A stretch of DNA of 38,364 nt from SVTX01 sp045632305. Lineage in GTDB: Bacteria; Bacillota; Clostridia; Oscillospirales; CAG-272. The position numbers were made by a program, and so were the translations under genes. The notes beneath the pieces were generated by a model. The model had not been told where the DNA came from and did no database searches. It worked only from the letters and a program-made list of their open reading frames with translations. The DNA is taken from contig JAZQWL010000026.1 in NCBI GenBank assembly GCA_045632305.1, positions 1 through 38,364 of the forward strand. Direction: 5' to 3'. Below are positions 15,508-23,199 of this stretch, piece by piece. How positions within the stretch are numbered: the first letter of the stretch is position 1; each line of letters starts with the position of its first letter.

Positions 15508-15537
15508 AAAGGGTTGCGCCACAGCGCAACCCTTTTT
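15508..15537 (-). terminator. Terminator of the acidic lipoprotein gene
   Basis: AAAGGGTTGCGC, loop CACA/TGTG, GCGCAACCCTTT. It stands back to back with the previous terminator between convergent genes. Confidence 0.88.
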
Positions 15538-15545
15538 GATATTAA

Positions 15546-17174
15546 TTACTTCTTAATAACGTAGAAGTTTGTCTTTTCGTCTTCAGTTACGGAAACGATC
15601 ATGCAATCACTACCTGTAGCAACCATATTCATGCGAGCTTCTGTTTCAATAAGCTTAACACCGTCAATTGCGAAGTACTGATATTCTGTAACGTCATCGT
15701 CTCTCTCGTAAATAACGTAGCCAAGACCGGGGATAATGTCACAGTAGATCTCTTCGTCATCATCGTATGTATAGATAGTCTTCTGATTACCGTTGCTATC
15801 AAACATGATGTAAGAGTAATCATCGTCCTCGCCTGCCTTTACAAAGATTGTGTCGGAGAAACGAGTCTGGATAGTAGCGTCATTTGCGCCGAGATCGTAG
15901 ATCTTTGTGAAGGAGAGGTCGTAAATAGCGTTTGTCGCGATAATGTACTTACCGTAAACTTCAACGTCGGAATTTGTGATCTGGAACTTAACGTTACCCT
16001 TGCTGTCGATCATAGCCGCGCCGTAAACAGTTTCAACCATGAAGAGATCCTCACCGATCTTTTCGGGGATGTCAGCATACTGACCTTCAACAACCTTCAA
16101 GGACTGGCCAACCATACCGTTGTTGTTGAGCATAACGATATCCCAGTTAGCTTCTTCCTCATCCACCTTGTGGTTTTTGATCTTCTTGATCACTGCAAGA
16201 TTTTCGAACTTATCAGTATATTCGTTTTCTTCAGCTTCTTCATCATAGAAATAGCAGTTGGGCATAAGCTCTTCAATGAAGTAGTTGAGAGGAAGAATCT
16301 TTTCCTTACCCTTAACTGTAAGAACCTTTGTTACGAGGTTGTACTTAACGCCATCCTCAAGGAAATCGTAGAACATTGCGTCTTCAGCAAGCGCAACTGT
16401 ATACTGAACGAGAACGTTACCGTTATTGAGCACGAACTCATTCATGTTTTCTGCATAAGAAGGCGCTGCGTATGTTGCAACGGGAGCGAAATCCGCATCA
16501 TAAATAATGATGGAGGAATTAGCAGTTGCGTAGAAGTATTCACCGTTGAAGCCGTAAAGTCCATCTACGGAAACGTATGCGGGAATTTCCTTAACGGATT
16601 CTACGGAGCCGACTTCTGCATCTACCTTATATACGCCTGCGTTGATAACGATATAATCGCTGCCAACAAGAACCTTGGGCTCGCCTGCCTCTGCATCAGC
16701 GTTAACGGACAAGATCTCCTTACCTGTTGCATCGTAATATGTCTTTGTAACTGTGGGCTCTTCTACATCACCGTAATCGCCTGTATCCCACTCATCAGGA
16801 TTGGGAGCGTCAACTACAGTTGTAGATGTGATAACGCAAACGGGAACACCGTAGCTAAGGAAATCTACGGAATAAACGATGTCATCATCGCTCTCAACAG
16901 TCTTTACGATAGAATTTGTAATAAGACTGTATACTACTGTCTTTACATTTCCGTCGGAGTCTGCCTTGTTGAAAACAACAAATGTATCATTGCCGTTTAC
17001 TGCAGTGTAATCCTTAAGATCAGAGATCTTTGTTACTGTCTTGTATGCGTCTGCGGAAAAATCATACTCTTCATTAAAGATCTTGTTGAAATTTCCAACT
17101 GTGCCACATGAGCTCAATGCGAATACTGCAACGAGAGCCATTGCCACAAATGCCAAAAGCTTGAATTTTTTCAT
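15546..17174 (-). CDS. Acidic exported lipoprotein, possible beta-propeller
   Basis: 542 residues. A lipoprotein signal peptide ends LSSCG (Cys23), so the mature protein is surface anchored. The body is rich in Asp, Glu, Tyr and Val. It shows many short beta-strand segments with repeated patterns such as VYSLITN, IVINAGVYKVD, IIYDADF, NAIYDLSFTKIYDL and DSNGNQKTIYTYDDD, which suggest propeller blades. No family was recognised and no catalytic motif is evident. ATG 17174 follows AGAGGTGA; the GTG three codons upstream lies inside that site. A consensus promoter and uniform codons point to strong expression. Confidence 0.85.
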   Translation of the reverse strand: MKKFKLLAFVAMALVAVFALSSCGTVGNFNKIFNEEYDFSADAYKTVTKISDLKDYTAVNGNDTFVVFNKADSDGNVKTVVYSLITNSIVKTVESDDDIVYSVDFLSYGVPVCVITSTTVVDAPNPDEWDTGDYGDVEEPTVTKTYYDATGKEILSVNADAEAGEPKVLVGSDYIVINAGVYKVDAEVGSVESVKEIPAYVSVDGLYGFNGEYFYATANSSIIIYDADFAPVATYAAPSYAENMNEFVLNNGNVLVQYTVALAEDAMFYDFLEDGVKYNLVTKVLTVKGKEKILPLNYFIEELMPNCYFYDEEAEENEYTDKFENLAVIKKIKNHKVDEEEANWDIVMLNNNGMVGQSLKVVEGQYADIPEKIGEDLFMVETVYGAAMIDSKGNVKFQITNSDVEVYGKYIIATNAIYDLSFTKIYDLGANDATIQTRFSDTIFVKAGEDDDYSYIMFDSNGNQKTIYTYDDDEEIYCDIIPGLGYVIYERDDDVTEYQYFAIDGVKLIETEARMNMVATGSDCMIVSVTEDEKTNFYVIKK

Positions 17175-17219
17175 AACATTCACCTCTTGATAAATTTTAG
17201 AGATATCCTCTATGTGCCC

Positions 17220-17248
17220 ATTATAGTACCATTTTAAGGAAAAGTCAA
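17220..17248 (-). promoter_or_regulatory. Sigma-A promoter of the acidic lipoprotein
   Basis: Minus strand TTGACT (17248-17243), 17 bases, TATAAT (17225-17220). It gives a leader of about 40 bases. Confidence 0.85.
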
Positions 17249-17303
17249 GAAGTTTGTTAATTTTTTAAGGATTTTTAAGAATTATTGAGAACTATGCAGA
17301 ATT

Positions 17304-17366
17304 GCGGCGAACCGAAAAATCGGCCCGCCGCGTGAGGATTATAATCTATGATAATTTAATTATCAT
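17304..17366. other. Two hairpins after the surface protein gene
   Basis: GCGGCG-aa-CCGA-aaaa-TCGG-cc-CGCCGC (17304-17331) is a two-tier palindrome. ATGATAAT-TTA-ATTATCAT (17348-17366) abuts the stop codon of the large gene. Neither has a proper T run on the minus strand, so they may act as weak terminators or 3' stabilisers. Confidence 0.45.
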
Positions 17367-20300
17367 CATTTTTTAAAAAGCTTCTTCTTGTCAATAAGGA
17401 TCCAGGTAAGAAGTCCGCCGTTACCGAGAAGCGCTATGCTTCCGAGAACCACAGCCACAACCGAGGTTGCCGTAAGCTTTTTATCCTTTGCTTCAAGTAC
17501 CGCATCCGCAGCTGCGAGAACCGCGTCTGCCGCTTCAGCTGCCGCCTTATTGTCCGCGTCTGCCTTTGCGAGCGCCACATCTGTCGCGTCAAGCGCCGCC
17601 TTAGTTTCATCCAGCTTCTTCTGAAGCGCGTCTATCGCTTCCGAAAGCAGCTTCTTTGCGTTATCGATCTTACCTGTAAGCTCTGCCTTAACACCTGCGT
17701 CTGCCGCAACAAGACCTGCCTGAGCCGCCTTGAGCGCAGCATTAAGATTTGCGATCTTTGACTCAAGCTTTGTTTCGCCCTCGTCAATTGCCTTTTCAAG
17801 CTCTTCTACTGCCTTATCAAGGTCCGCGATCACGCCGTCTACTGTAGCATTTGTTTCATCAAGGGAAAGCTGAAGTGCCTCTATTACCTCTGCAAGCGCC
17901 TTGTCAGCCGCATCGATCTTATCTGTAAGCTCTGCCTTGAGCTCCTTATCACCGAGTCTCGCGGTTGCCTGAGCGATTGCCTGAGCCGCCTTAATGGTAG
18001 CTGTAAGCTCTTCTATCGCCTTTTTGAGCGCAGCTGCGTTTTCCGCGTCAGCTCTGTCAAGTCTTTCAACCTGAACGTCAAGATGCTCTGCGAGCTTATC
18101 AATATTGCTCTGAAGAATAGCGTCCGCATCGTCGATCTTCTTTGTAAGCGCTTCGTTGAGAGCGTCGTCACCCGCCTTAGCGAATGCCTCTGCAGCCGCC
18201 TGAGCTACGTTTATCGCATCTGTAAGATCAACTATTGCCTGAGCCAAAGCTGCCGCATTTTCCTTATCTGCCTTGTCAAGCGCTTCAACAGCATTGTTGA
18301 GATTTGTCTGCACCTGATCAATGTTCTGCTGAAGTGCCTTGTCTGCCGCGTCGATCTTTGCTACAAGCTCGTTTTTAAGTGCCGTATCAGCCGCCTCTGC
18401 TGCCGCCTCCGCTACGTCTATTGCTTCGTTGAGATCGATGATCGCCTGCGCAAGATCATCCGCATTTTTCTTATCGGCTGCATTAAGCGCCGTTATTGCA
18501 TTGTTGAGATTTTCCTCTACCTGACCGAGCTTTGCCTCAAGAGCCGCGTCTGCCTCATTGATCTTGGCTACAAGCTCATTTTTAAGAGCCGTGTCGCCAT
18601 CAGCCGCTGCCTGCTCTGCTGCATCAATTGCCGCGTTAAGCTCAACTATTGCCGCTGCAAGATCCTCTGCGTTCTTTACGTTTGCATTGTTGAGCGCCGA
18701 AATTGCATTGTCAATTCTGTTAATATCCTCGGAATAATCCACCTGACCTACGAAAAGCTCGACTGTATTGGAGGTTCCCTCCGTATAATATCCGAAATGC
18801 GCCAAGCTCTTTACGGTTACGTAAACAGTATCGCCAAGAGTAGCGGCGTCCATAGGAAGTGTGAATTCTATTCCGTCAACAGTTACGGGTGTACCGTTTG
18901 CTCCAACCTTGTACGTAACTGTATAATCGGGAGGTGTGAGCACGTTAAATGTTGCGTGGGGGTTTTCTACAGTTACGTTCATTCTTATCTTCATGCCGGG
19001 CATTATTGCGGGAGAAGGAGTTGTGATCGTAACCGTGGGAGTCGCGGGGGTCATATTATATGTGATCTTCTGATGCTCAAGATCGTTTACGTTGCCTGCA
19101 TGCTCATCCGTGGGAGTGAACTTTGCCATAAGATAATTGCCTCTCCACTCTCTTGTCCAAGTGCCGTTTACAACCGTATCAGTACCCTTGAGCACGATCG
19201 TAGCGTGAATTTCCTTTTCACCGGTGTCCTCGCCATAAATATGGTAAACCGTAGGAGCCGACTTAACCTCAAGGTCACAAGGTAAAATACGGAAATCTTT
19301 TCTTAAAACCGCATTACCGGAAATTACTTCCACGTAATAAGAGCCAACGTTTACGGGATTGCCGCCAACGGGAGTTCCGTCGCTGTAATAATAAGTTGTG
19401 CTATCTGTATGAATACGGTATTCACCGTTAGGTGCTCGTGTTGCAAACCTTCCTTCGCCTGTGTACGTCATGTCAGAGACGTAAACCCAATAATTGCCTA
19501 TCTCTATGCCGCAATATACACAATTTGCCGCAAGATAATTGTCAGTGTGAACAAATACATCGCCTGCCGCGTTACTAACACCGAGTCTAGTAAATCCGCA
19601 AAGGTTACAAGTCTGATCGCACTCGTAAGTATAATTGTGATTTATGCAGGATGCAGAGCCGCTGTTGTTAACTGTGCCCTTAATGTCAGCCGTTCCGTTG
19701 TTTATGATCGTACCGTTATTGTTAAGCGTTGCTCTGGAAGGAACGGAAAGTGTTTCGCCCATATTTATTGTGAGAGTTGCGCCCTCGGGAATTGTTACAC
19801 TTCCCTTTACCTTCCAAGTGTTGCCGTTCTTATAAAGGAAGTTATTGTAATTTGATTCGGTGGAAGCCAGTGTAGTGGACTCCTCAAGAGTTACGGGAAC
19901 TGTGGAAACAAGAGTTTTCGCACCGTCTACAGGATAGTTGCCGTCACCGACGGAAACTGTTCCGGTAACCTTAGTATCGCCCGTAATCGTAATATTTGAA
20001 AAGCCGCCAACTCTTCTCCAGCCCGTGCCATAGTTAGAAGACAAAAGCGTTCCGTGAACGTCACCAACCGTACCACCGGTAATCTTGATTGTAACGTTTC
20101 CTGTAACCTCCGCCGAGTTCGATGCGAATACGCCGCGAGTAACCGAGCCGCCCGTTATGGTAATGAATACGTTACCGTTAAGCTTGCCGAGTGTCTGATC
20201 CTGAACAGTCGCTCCTGCGCCTGCGCCGAAGAGATTTTTAACCTTACCGCCACTCATGGTGATATTAGTGTCACCGTCGAGATAGTAACCGTCCGCGCCG

Positions 20301-20584
20301 CCGTAAATGCTGTATGCAGACATATCGTCGCCTTTAGCACCGTTGGGGTTCAAATAAACCTTCGATGAACCGCTCATATAATAAATAGCTGTCTCGCCTT
20401 CACTACCCGAAACAATATAAAGGGGAGTACCGTTACCGAAAATCTGGGTGAATGAAGTTTCAACAGAAGGAGTTCTTGCTCCTTCTGCCGAAACCTTGAG
20501 CGTGCCCGCAAAAATAAGTACGCCAAGCACTACTGCAAGCACGACCGCAATACCTATAATTGATCTTAATGTTCTCTTTTTCAT
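17366..20584 (-). CDS. Large coiled-coil surface protein with beta-helix and Ig-like regions
   Basis: 1072 residues. A signal peptide (1-33, cleavage after VSA) is followed by a beta-helix-like region (about 75-220) with TITGGSVTRGVF and KITGGTVGDVHG repeats. A Cys-rich segment (near 315-365) holds CDQTCNLCG and CVYCG, a pattern common in Firmicute surface proteins. MBG/Ig-like modules run to about 612. Residues 615-1036 form an Ala-rich coiled coil with 69-73-residue repeats. One membrane span (about 1040-1062) and KKKLFKK close the protein. There is no LPXTG motif, so it is anchored by the span, with the coiled coil probably a stalk. ATG 20584 follows TAAGGAGTAAATC. An adhesin-like role is inferred. 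Confidence 0.9.
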   Translation of the reverse strand: MKKRTLRSIIGIAVVLAVVLGVLIFAGTLKVSAEGARTPSVETSFTQIFGNGTPLYIVSGSEGETAIYYMSGSSKVYLNPNGAKGDDMSAYSIYGGADGYYLDGDTNITMSGGKVKNLFGAGAGATVQDQTLGKLNGNVFITITGGSVTRGVFASNSAEVTGNVTIKITGGTVGDVHGTLLSSNYGTGWRRVGGFSNITITGDTKVTGTVSVGDGNYPVDGAKTLVSTVPVTLEESTTLASTESNYNNFLYKNGNTWKVKGSVTIPEGATLTINMGETLSVPSRATLNNNGTIINNGTADIKGTVNNSGSASCINHNYTYECDQTCNLCGFTRLGVSNAAGDVFVHTDNYLAANCVYCGIEIGNYWVYVSDMTYTGEGRFATRAPNGEYRIHTDSTTYYYSDGTPVGGNPVNVGSYYVEVISGNAVLRKDFRILPCDLEVKSAPTVYHIYGEDTGEKEIHATIVLKGTDTVVNGTWTREWRGNYLMAKFTPTDEHAGNVNDLEHQKITYNMTPATPTVTITTPSPAIMPGMKIRMNVTVENPHATFNVLTPPDYTVTYKVGANGTPVTVDGIEFTLPMDAATLGDTVYVTVKSLAHFGYYTEGTSNTVELFVGQVDYSEDINRIDNAISALNNANVKNAEDLAAAIVELNAAIDAAEQAAADGDTALKNELVAKINEADAALEAKLGQVEENLNNAITALNAADKKNADDLAQAIIDLNEAIDVAEAAAEAADTALKNELVAKIDAADKALQQNIDQVQTNLNNAVEALDKADKENAAALAQAIVDLTDAINVAQAAAEAFAKAGDDALNEALTKKIDDADAILQSNIDKLAEHLDVQVERLDRADAENAAALKKAIEELTATIKAAQAIAQATARLGDKELKAELTDKIDAADKALAEVIEALQLSLDETNATVDGVIADLDKAVEELEKAIDEGETKLESKIANLNAALKAAQAGLVAADAGVKAELTGKIDNAKKLLSEAIDALQKKLDETKAALDATDVALAKADADNKAAAEAADAVLAAADAVLEAKDKKLTATSVVAVVLGSIALLGNGGLLTWILIDKKKLFKK
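17846..18697 (-). repeat. Four tandem 69-73-codon coiled-coil repeats
   Basis: Repeat 1 is 18697-18491 and repeat 2 is 18490-18284, both 69 codons. Repeat 3 is 18283-18065 and repeat 4 about 18064-17846, both about 73 codons. Each starts ALnxADxxNAxxLAxAI and contains LKNELVAKIDxADxAL or a variant. Further degenerate units run to about 17480. Repeats 1 and 2 share the unbroken block DTALKNELVAKI, which suggests recent duplication. Confidence 0.8.
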
Positions 20585-20642
20585 GATTTACTCCTTACAA
20601 TAATATATACGTTTTTAAGACTTGGTTTGAAAATGTGAGTAT

Positions 20643-20960
20643 CTATTCATTTTTCTTATTATGCTCACATAAGCATATTCCAAAAAGGTCTCCGCCATGC
20701 TTGAAATAGGGGCAATGCTCGCAGCTGTCCTCGCTCGATTTCCCCGAGTAGTACGGACACGCGACCTGCATCCTCGTCACGATGCGATGCCCTTCACCGT
20801 CGTGTTGCGGATTCCTATCAAGGTCGGGATACACGGGAACGGGGTCGTTATACCTTGAATGTCGGTCGGATTCTTCATAGTATCCATAATATATATTGAA
20901 GATTTTTCCGTGTACCTCAACCGTACGGAAGAGATCACCCTCAAGGTGTTTTTCGTTCAT
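20643..20960 (-). CDS. Small Cys-rich hypothetical protein
   Basis: 105 residues from ATG 20960, chosen because GAAGGAGGAATACC precedes it. The N-terminal half is polar with FRTVEVHGKIFNIYYGYYEE. The C-terminal third has CPYYSG, then CEHCPYF, then GICLCEHN, five cysteines that could bind zinc or iron. No signal peptide or membrane span. I do not recognise a family. It lies 58 bases upstream of the large surface protein on the same strand with no terminator between, so they may share a transcript. Confidence 0.75.
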   Translation of the reverse strand: MNEKHLEGDLFRTVEVHGKIFNIYYGYYEESDRHSRYNDPVPVYPDLDRNPQHDGEGHRIVTRMQVACPYYSGKSSEDSCEHCPYFKHGGDLFGICLCEHNKKNE

Positions 20961-20998
20961 GGTATTCCTCCTTCCTTGAAGCTTTTGTTTACAGTAAC

Positions 20999-21028
20999 AT
21001 TCTAACATAAAGCTCCCGGATTTGTCAC
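20999..21028 (-). promoter_or_regulatory. Promoter of the Cys-rich protein gene
   Basis: Minus strand GTGACA (21028-21023), 18 bases, TAGAAT (21004-20999), TG extension. A 6-bp hairpin CACAAT-CTTT-ATTGTG lies upstream at 21050-21065. Confidence 0.6.
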
Positions 21029-21130
21029 TATAAATAGAGGGGCGGTTTCCACAATCTTTATTGTGATTTTAAGGGTGAATTTCGCAATAAACTTTGCGTT
21101 TTCTACAAACGAAATCCACAATATGGCAAA

Positions 21131-21168
21131 AACGCGAAAACTCCTTACAAAATAAGGGATTTCGCGTT
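21131..21168 (-). terminator. Long hairpin, likely terminator of the dual-HTH regulator
   Basis: AACGCGAAA and TTTCGCGTT form the outer stem, CCTTA and TAAGG the inner stem, loop CAAAA. On the minus strand it is followed by TTTTT at the stem end. It lies 137 bases past the regulator stop; the long 3' stretch between carries the TTGCGAA palindromes. Confidence 0.55.
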
Positions 21169-21215
21169 GTGCCGTTGTATATTTTCGTATAATTTCAGAA
21201 GATTTTTATTCGTTT

Positions 21216-21295
21216 TTGCGAACTTTCATTATTTTCAATTATTCGCAATTGCGAACTTTCAACAAAGATAAGGTGTTCGCAATTGCGAACACCTT
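21216..21295. repeat. Cluster of TTCGCAA/TTGCGAA palindromes
   Basis: TTGCGAACTTTCA occurs at 21216 and again at 21249, and TTGCGAACACC at 21283, a spacing of 33-34 bases, near three helical turns. Two copies sit in palindromes: TTCGCAATTGCGAA (21242-21255) and a perfect 26-base palindrome (21270-21295) with the same core flanked by AAGGTG and CACCTT. The related ATTCG-n6-CGAAT lies in the regulator's own leader near 22536. The rest of 20961-21304 holds a promoter and hairpins but no gene. Confidence 0.65.
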
Positions 21296-21304
21296 GAAAA
21301 TTCT

Positions 21305-22522
21305 TTAAACAATCTGCGACAACTCGTTCTCGGAGCAGCCCGCTTTATTGGCGATCTGCGTGATAAGAAATCTCACCATTGACTCCGACAAATAAAGCAT
21401 ATCTGCGATCTGTCGGGGCTTGAATCCGAACGCGCGAAGCTTTGCGATCTCATGCTCGCGAGGAGTAAGATTGGTCGCGATCTGTCTGTTTCTCACCTGT
21501 CCGGAAAGCTTTGACCAACCAAGACGGTATCTTGCATAAAGGTCAAGCACCTCATGCTTTGCGTATTCATCAACGAGAGCGAGGCGTTCCTCAAGCAAGC
21601 CGTTAAAATGTCTTATATATTCGGTAAGAAGACCGTAAAGCTTATCGGGGAGTGCCAAAGCAATTGCCTTATCGATATGGGAGATAGCGCGATCCTTATC
21701 GCCCGCATTATAATATGCAACCGCGCAGGACATTCTAAGGAATATCTCGGGGATCAAGGTCTTATCTACGACCGCCTGAGTTATAAGCGGCTCAATAGTA
21801 TTCGGAATAATTCGAATAAGCGCAATACCGCGAACACCCTCGACCTCCGTCTGACCCGACGCGATGTCAAATGCAGCCATATACAAATATTTAACGTAAA
21901 AAACCTTGGCGGCGGGATGGGCATCCGCAGGAAGCACCTCGAAATTTCCACGTGTAAACCAATCGGGGTAGTCCTTATTGTCGTAAATGGAGCTATCAAT
22001 TATTGCGAGGGAAAGCGAGATTATTTCTCTTTCCTCCTTAGTTTCGCAAGGAGCTTCGCAAATATGCTTTTTCGCCTCGTTCCAGAGATTTATATCCCCC
22101 CTCCAGATCGCGCACTGTGCCAAAAGCATACCGCCGCCTAAAATTGCGTAAAATCCGGATTTTGTCTGGAGGAAAAATCTTGCCTTCTCGTACACCTTAT
22201 CAATTTCACCACGTCTGTACGCTATCTGCGCGTCAAAAAGAGCTCGAGCTTCGGGACGGTTTATGAGCATTTCCGCGCATTCCTCCGCCCTTCCCGCTTC
22301 ATTGTAAAGACTTGTCATATCAAGGAAAGGACTGCGGCGAGGCATAGGAAGCTTCTCTTCCTCTGTTCTTCTTGCATTCGGCAAAATGGCTCCTGCGGGA
22401 ATCATATAAGATTTGCCGAATCTGTACGCGCCTTTTATTCTGTCCTGACTGCAAAGCACCTGAACACGGCGTGTACTTACACCCCATTTTTCCGCCGCCT
22501 GCTTTACTGTAATATACTCCAT
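21305..22522 (-). CDS. Dual-HTH regulator: excisionase-like N-terminus, LuxR-type C-terminus
   Basis: 405 residues. Residues 1-50 (YITVKQAAEKWGVSTRRVQV, then RIKGAYRFGKSYMIP) match MerR/excisionase-type helix-turn-helix domains. The centre is helical and TPR-like with YRRGEIDKVYEKA and YNAGDKDRAISHIDKAI. Residues 340-400 are a LuxR/GerE HTH with NLTPREHEIAKLRAFGF and IADMLYLSESMVR. There is no ATPase domain, so it is not a complete MalT/LAL protein. ATG 22522 follows ATAGGAGTG. The near-perfect promoter and the palindromes at both ends suggest tight, possibly autogenous control. Targets unknown. Confidence 0.85.
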   Translation of the reverse strand: MEYITVKQAAEKWGVSTRRVQVLCSQDRIKGAYRFGKSYMIPAGAILPNARRTEEEKLPMPRRSPFLDMTSLYNEAGRAEECAEMLINRPEARALFDAQIAYRRGEIDKVYEKARFFLQTKSGFYAILGGGMLLAQCAIWRGDINLWNEAKKHICEAPCETKEEREIISLSLAIIDSSIYDNKDYPDWFTRGNFEVLPADAHPAAKVFYVKYLYMAAFDIASGQTEVEGVRGIALIRIIPNTIEPLITQAVVDKTLIPEIFLRMSCAVAYYNAGDKDRAISHIDKAIALALPDKLYGLLTEYIRHFNGLLEERLALVDEYAKHEVLDLYARYRLGWSKLSGQVRNRQIATNLTPREHEIAKLRAFGFKPRQIADMLYLSESMVRFLITQIANKAGCSENELSQIV

Positions 22523-22562
22523 ACCAACACTCCTATTCGTTATTGCGAATATTTATATTTTC

Positions 22563-22591
22563 ATTATATTACTCTTTTATTCATTTGTCAA
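22563..22591 (-). promoter_or_regulatory. Consensus sigma-A promoter of the dual-HTH regulator
   Basis: Minus strand TTGACA (22591-22586), 17 bases, TATAAT (22568-22563): both hexamers perfect. ATTCG-TTATTG-CGAAT lies in the transcribed leader at 22536-22551. Confidence 0.88.
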
Positions 22592-22668
22592 CACGCCACA
22601 ACAAAATAAAGAAAATTATTAAAAAATTTAAAAAATCAGCTAAATATGACAAAATATCTATTTTTTTA

Positions 22669-22697
22669 TTGATTTGCAGAAAAAGTTGTGATATAAT
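22669..22697 (+). promoter_or_regulatory. Sigma-A promoter of the DUF308 gene
   Basis: TTGATT (22669-22674), 17 bases, TATAAT (22692-22697), TG extension. It diverges from the regulator promoter, about 80 bases apart. Confidence 0.85.
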
Positions 22698-22730
22698 TTA
22701 CTTGAACAAATTAAGAAAGGAGTCATAAAC

Positions 22731-23189
22731 GTGGCTAAGAAACAAAACAACGAGCTTTTCTCCTCCATTCTTTACATCGTAGTAGGTGTGCTTCTCGCAG
22801 TATTCCCTGAAAATGCAGTAAGCTGGGCTATGACGATCGCAGGTGTTCTCTTCATCGTTTCCGGTGTTCTCGACCTCATTAAGAAGAACTGGACAGGCGG
22901 CGCAGTAAGTCTCATCATCGGTATCGCAATTATCGCTCTTGGTTGGCTTATCGCAGGAATCGTTCTCATCGTTCTCGGTGTTCTTATCGCTATTAAGGGT
23001 GTTGTTGCTCTTATTAACGTTCTCAAGAAGGACCAGAAGAACGCTCTTGAAATAGTATTCCCTGTTCTCTCCGTAGTTCTCGGTATCGGTCTCGCATTCG
23101 GCGACTTGGAACACTTGATCCTCATCATCGCAGGCGTGCTTCTCGCAATCGACGGTGCAATCGGTCTTGTTGGAGCTCTCAAGAAGTAA
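22731..23189 (+). CDS. DUF308 (HdeD-like) membrane protein
   Basis: 152 residues starting at GTG 22731 behind AGAAAGGAGTC; no ATG fits. It has about six short membrane spans in a repeated pattern typical of DUF308: VVGVLLAVFPENAVSW, IAGVLFIVSGVLDLIK, then GVLIAIKGVVALINVLK and IAGVLLAIDGAIGLVGALKK. HdeD in E. coli is linked to acid tolerance at high cell density, but the molecular role is unclear. Codons are strongly biased (CTC, ATC, GTT, GGT, AAG), so this is probably abundant. It is divergent from the dual-HTH regulator, which may control it. Confidence 0.88.
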   Translation: MAKKQNNELFSSILYIVVGVLLAVFPENAVSWAMTIAGVLFIVSGVLDLIKKNWTGGAVSLIIGIAIIALGWLIAGIVLIVLGVLIAIKGVVALINVLKKDQKNALEIVFPVLSVVLGIGLAFGDLEHLILIIAGVLLAIDGAIGLVGALKK

Positions 23190-23199
23190 TTTACATTAC

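Noticed and set aside
16170..17111. 313-codon open frame antisense to the acidic lipoprotein
   Set aside because: Its translation is Cys/Ile/Val-rich mirror sequence of Asp/Glu/Tyr codons; the minus-strand gene has promoter, ribosome site and lipobox.
18083..19285. 400-codon open frame on the plus strand, antisense to the stalk gene
   Set aside because: It is a shadow of the low-complexity coiled-coil gene. It has no ribosome site, and its Cys/Arg/Ile-rich translation does not resemble a protein family.
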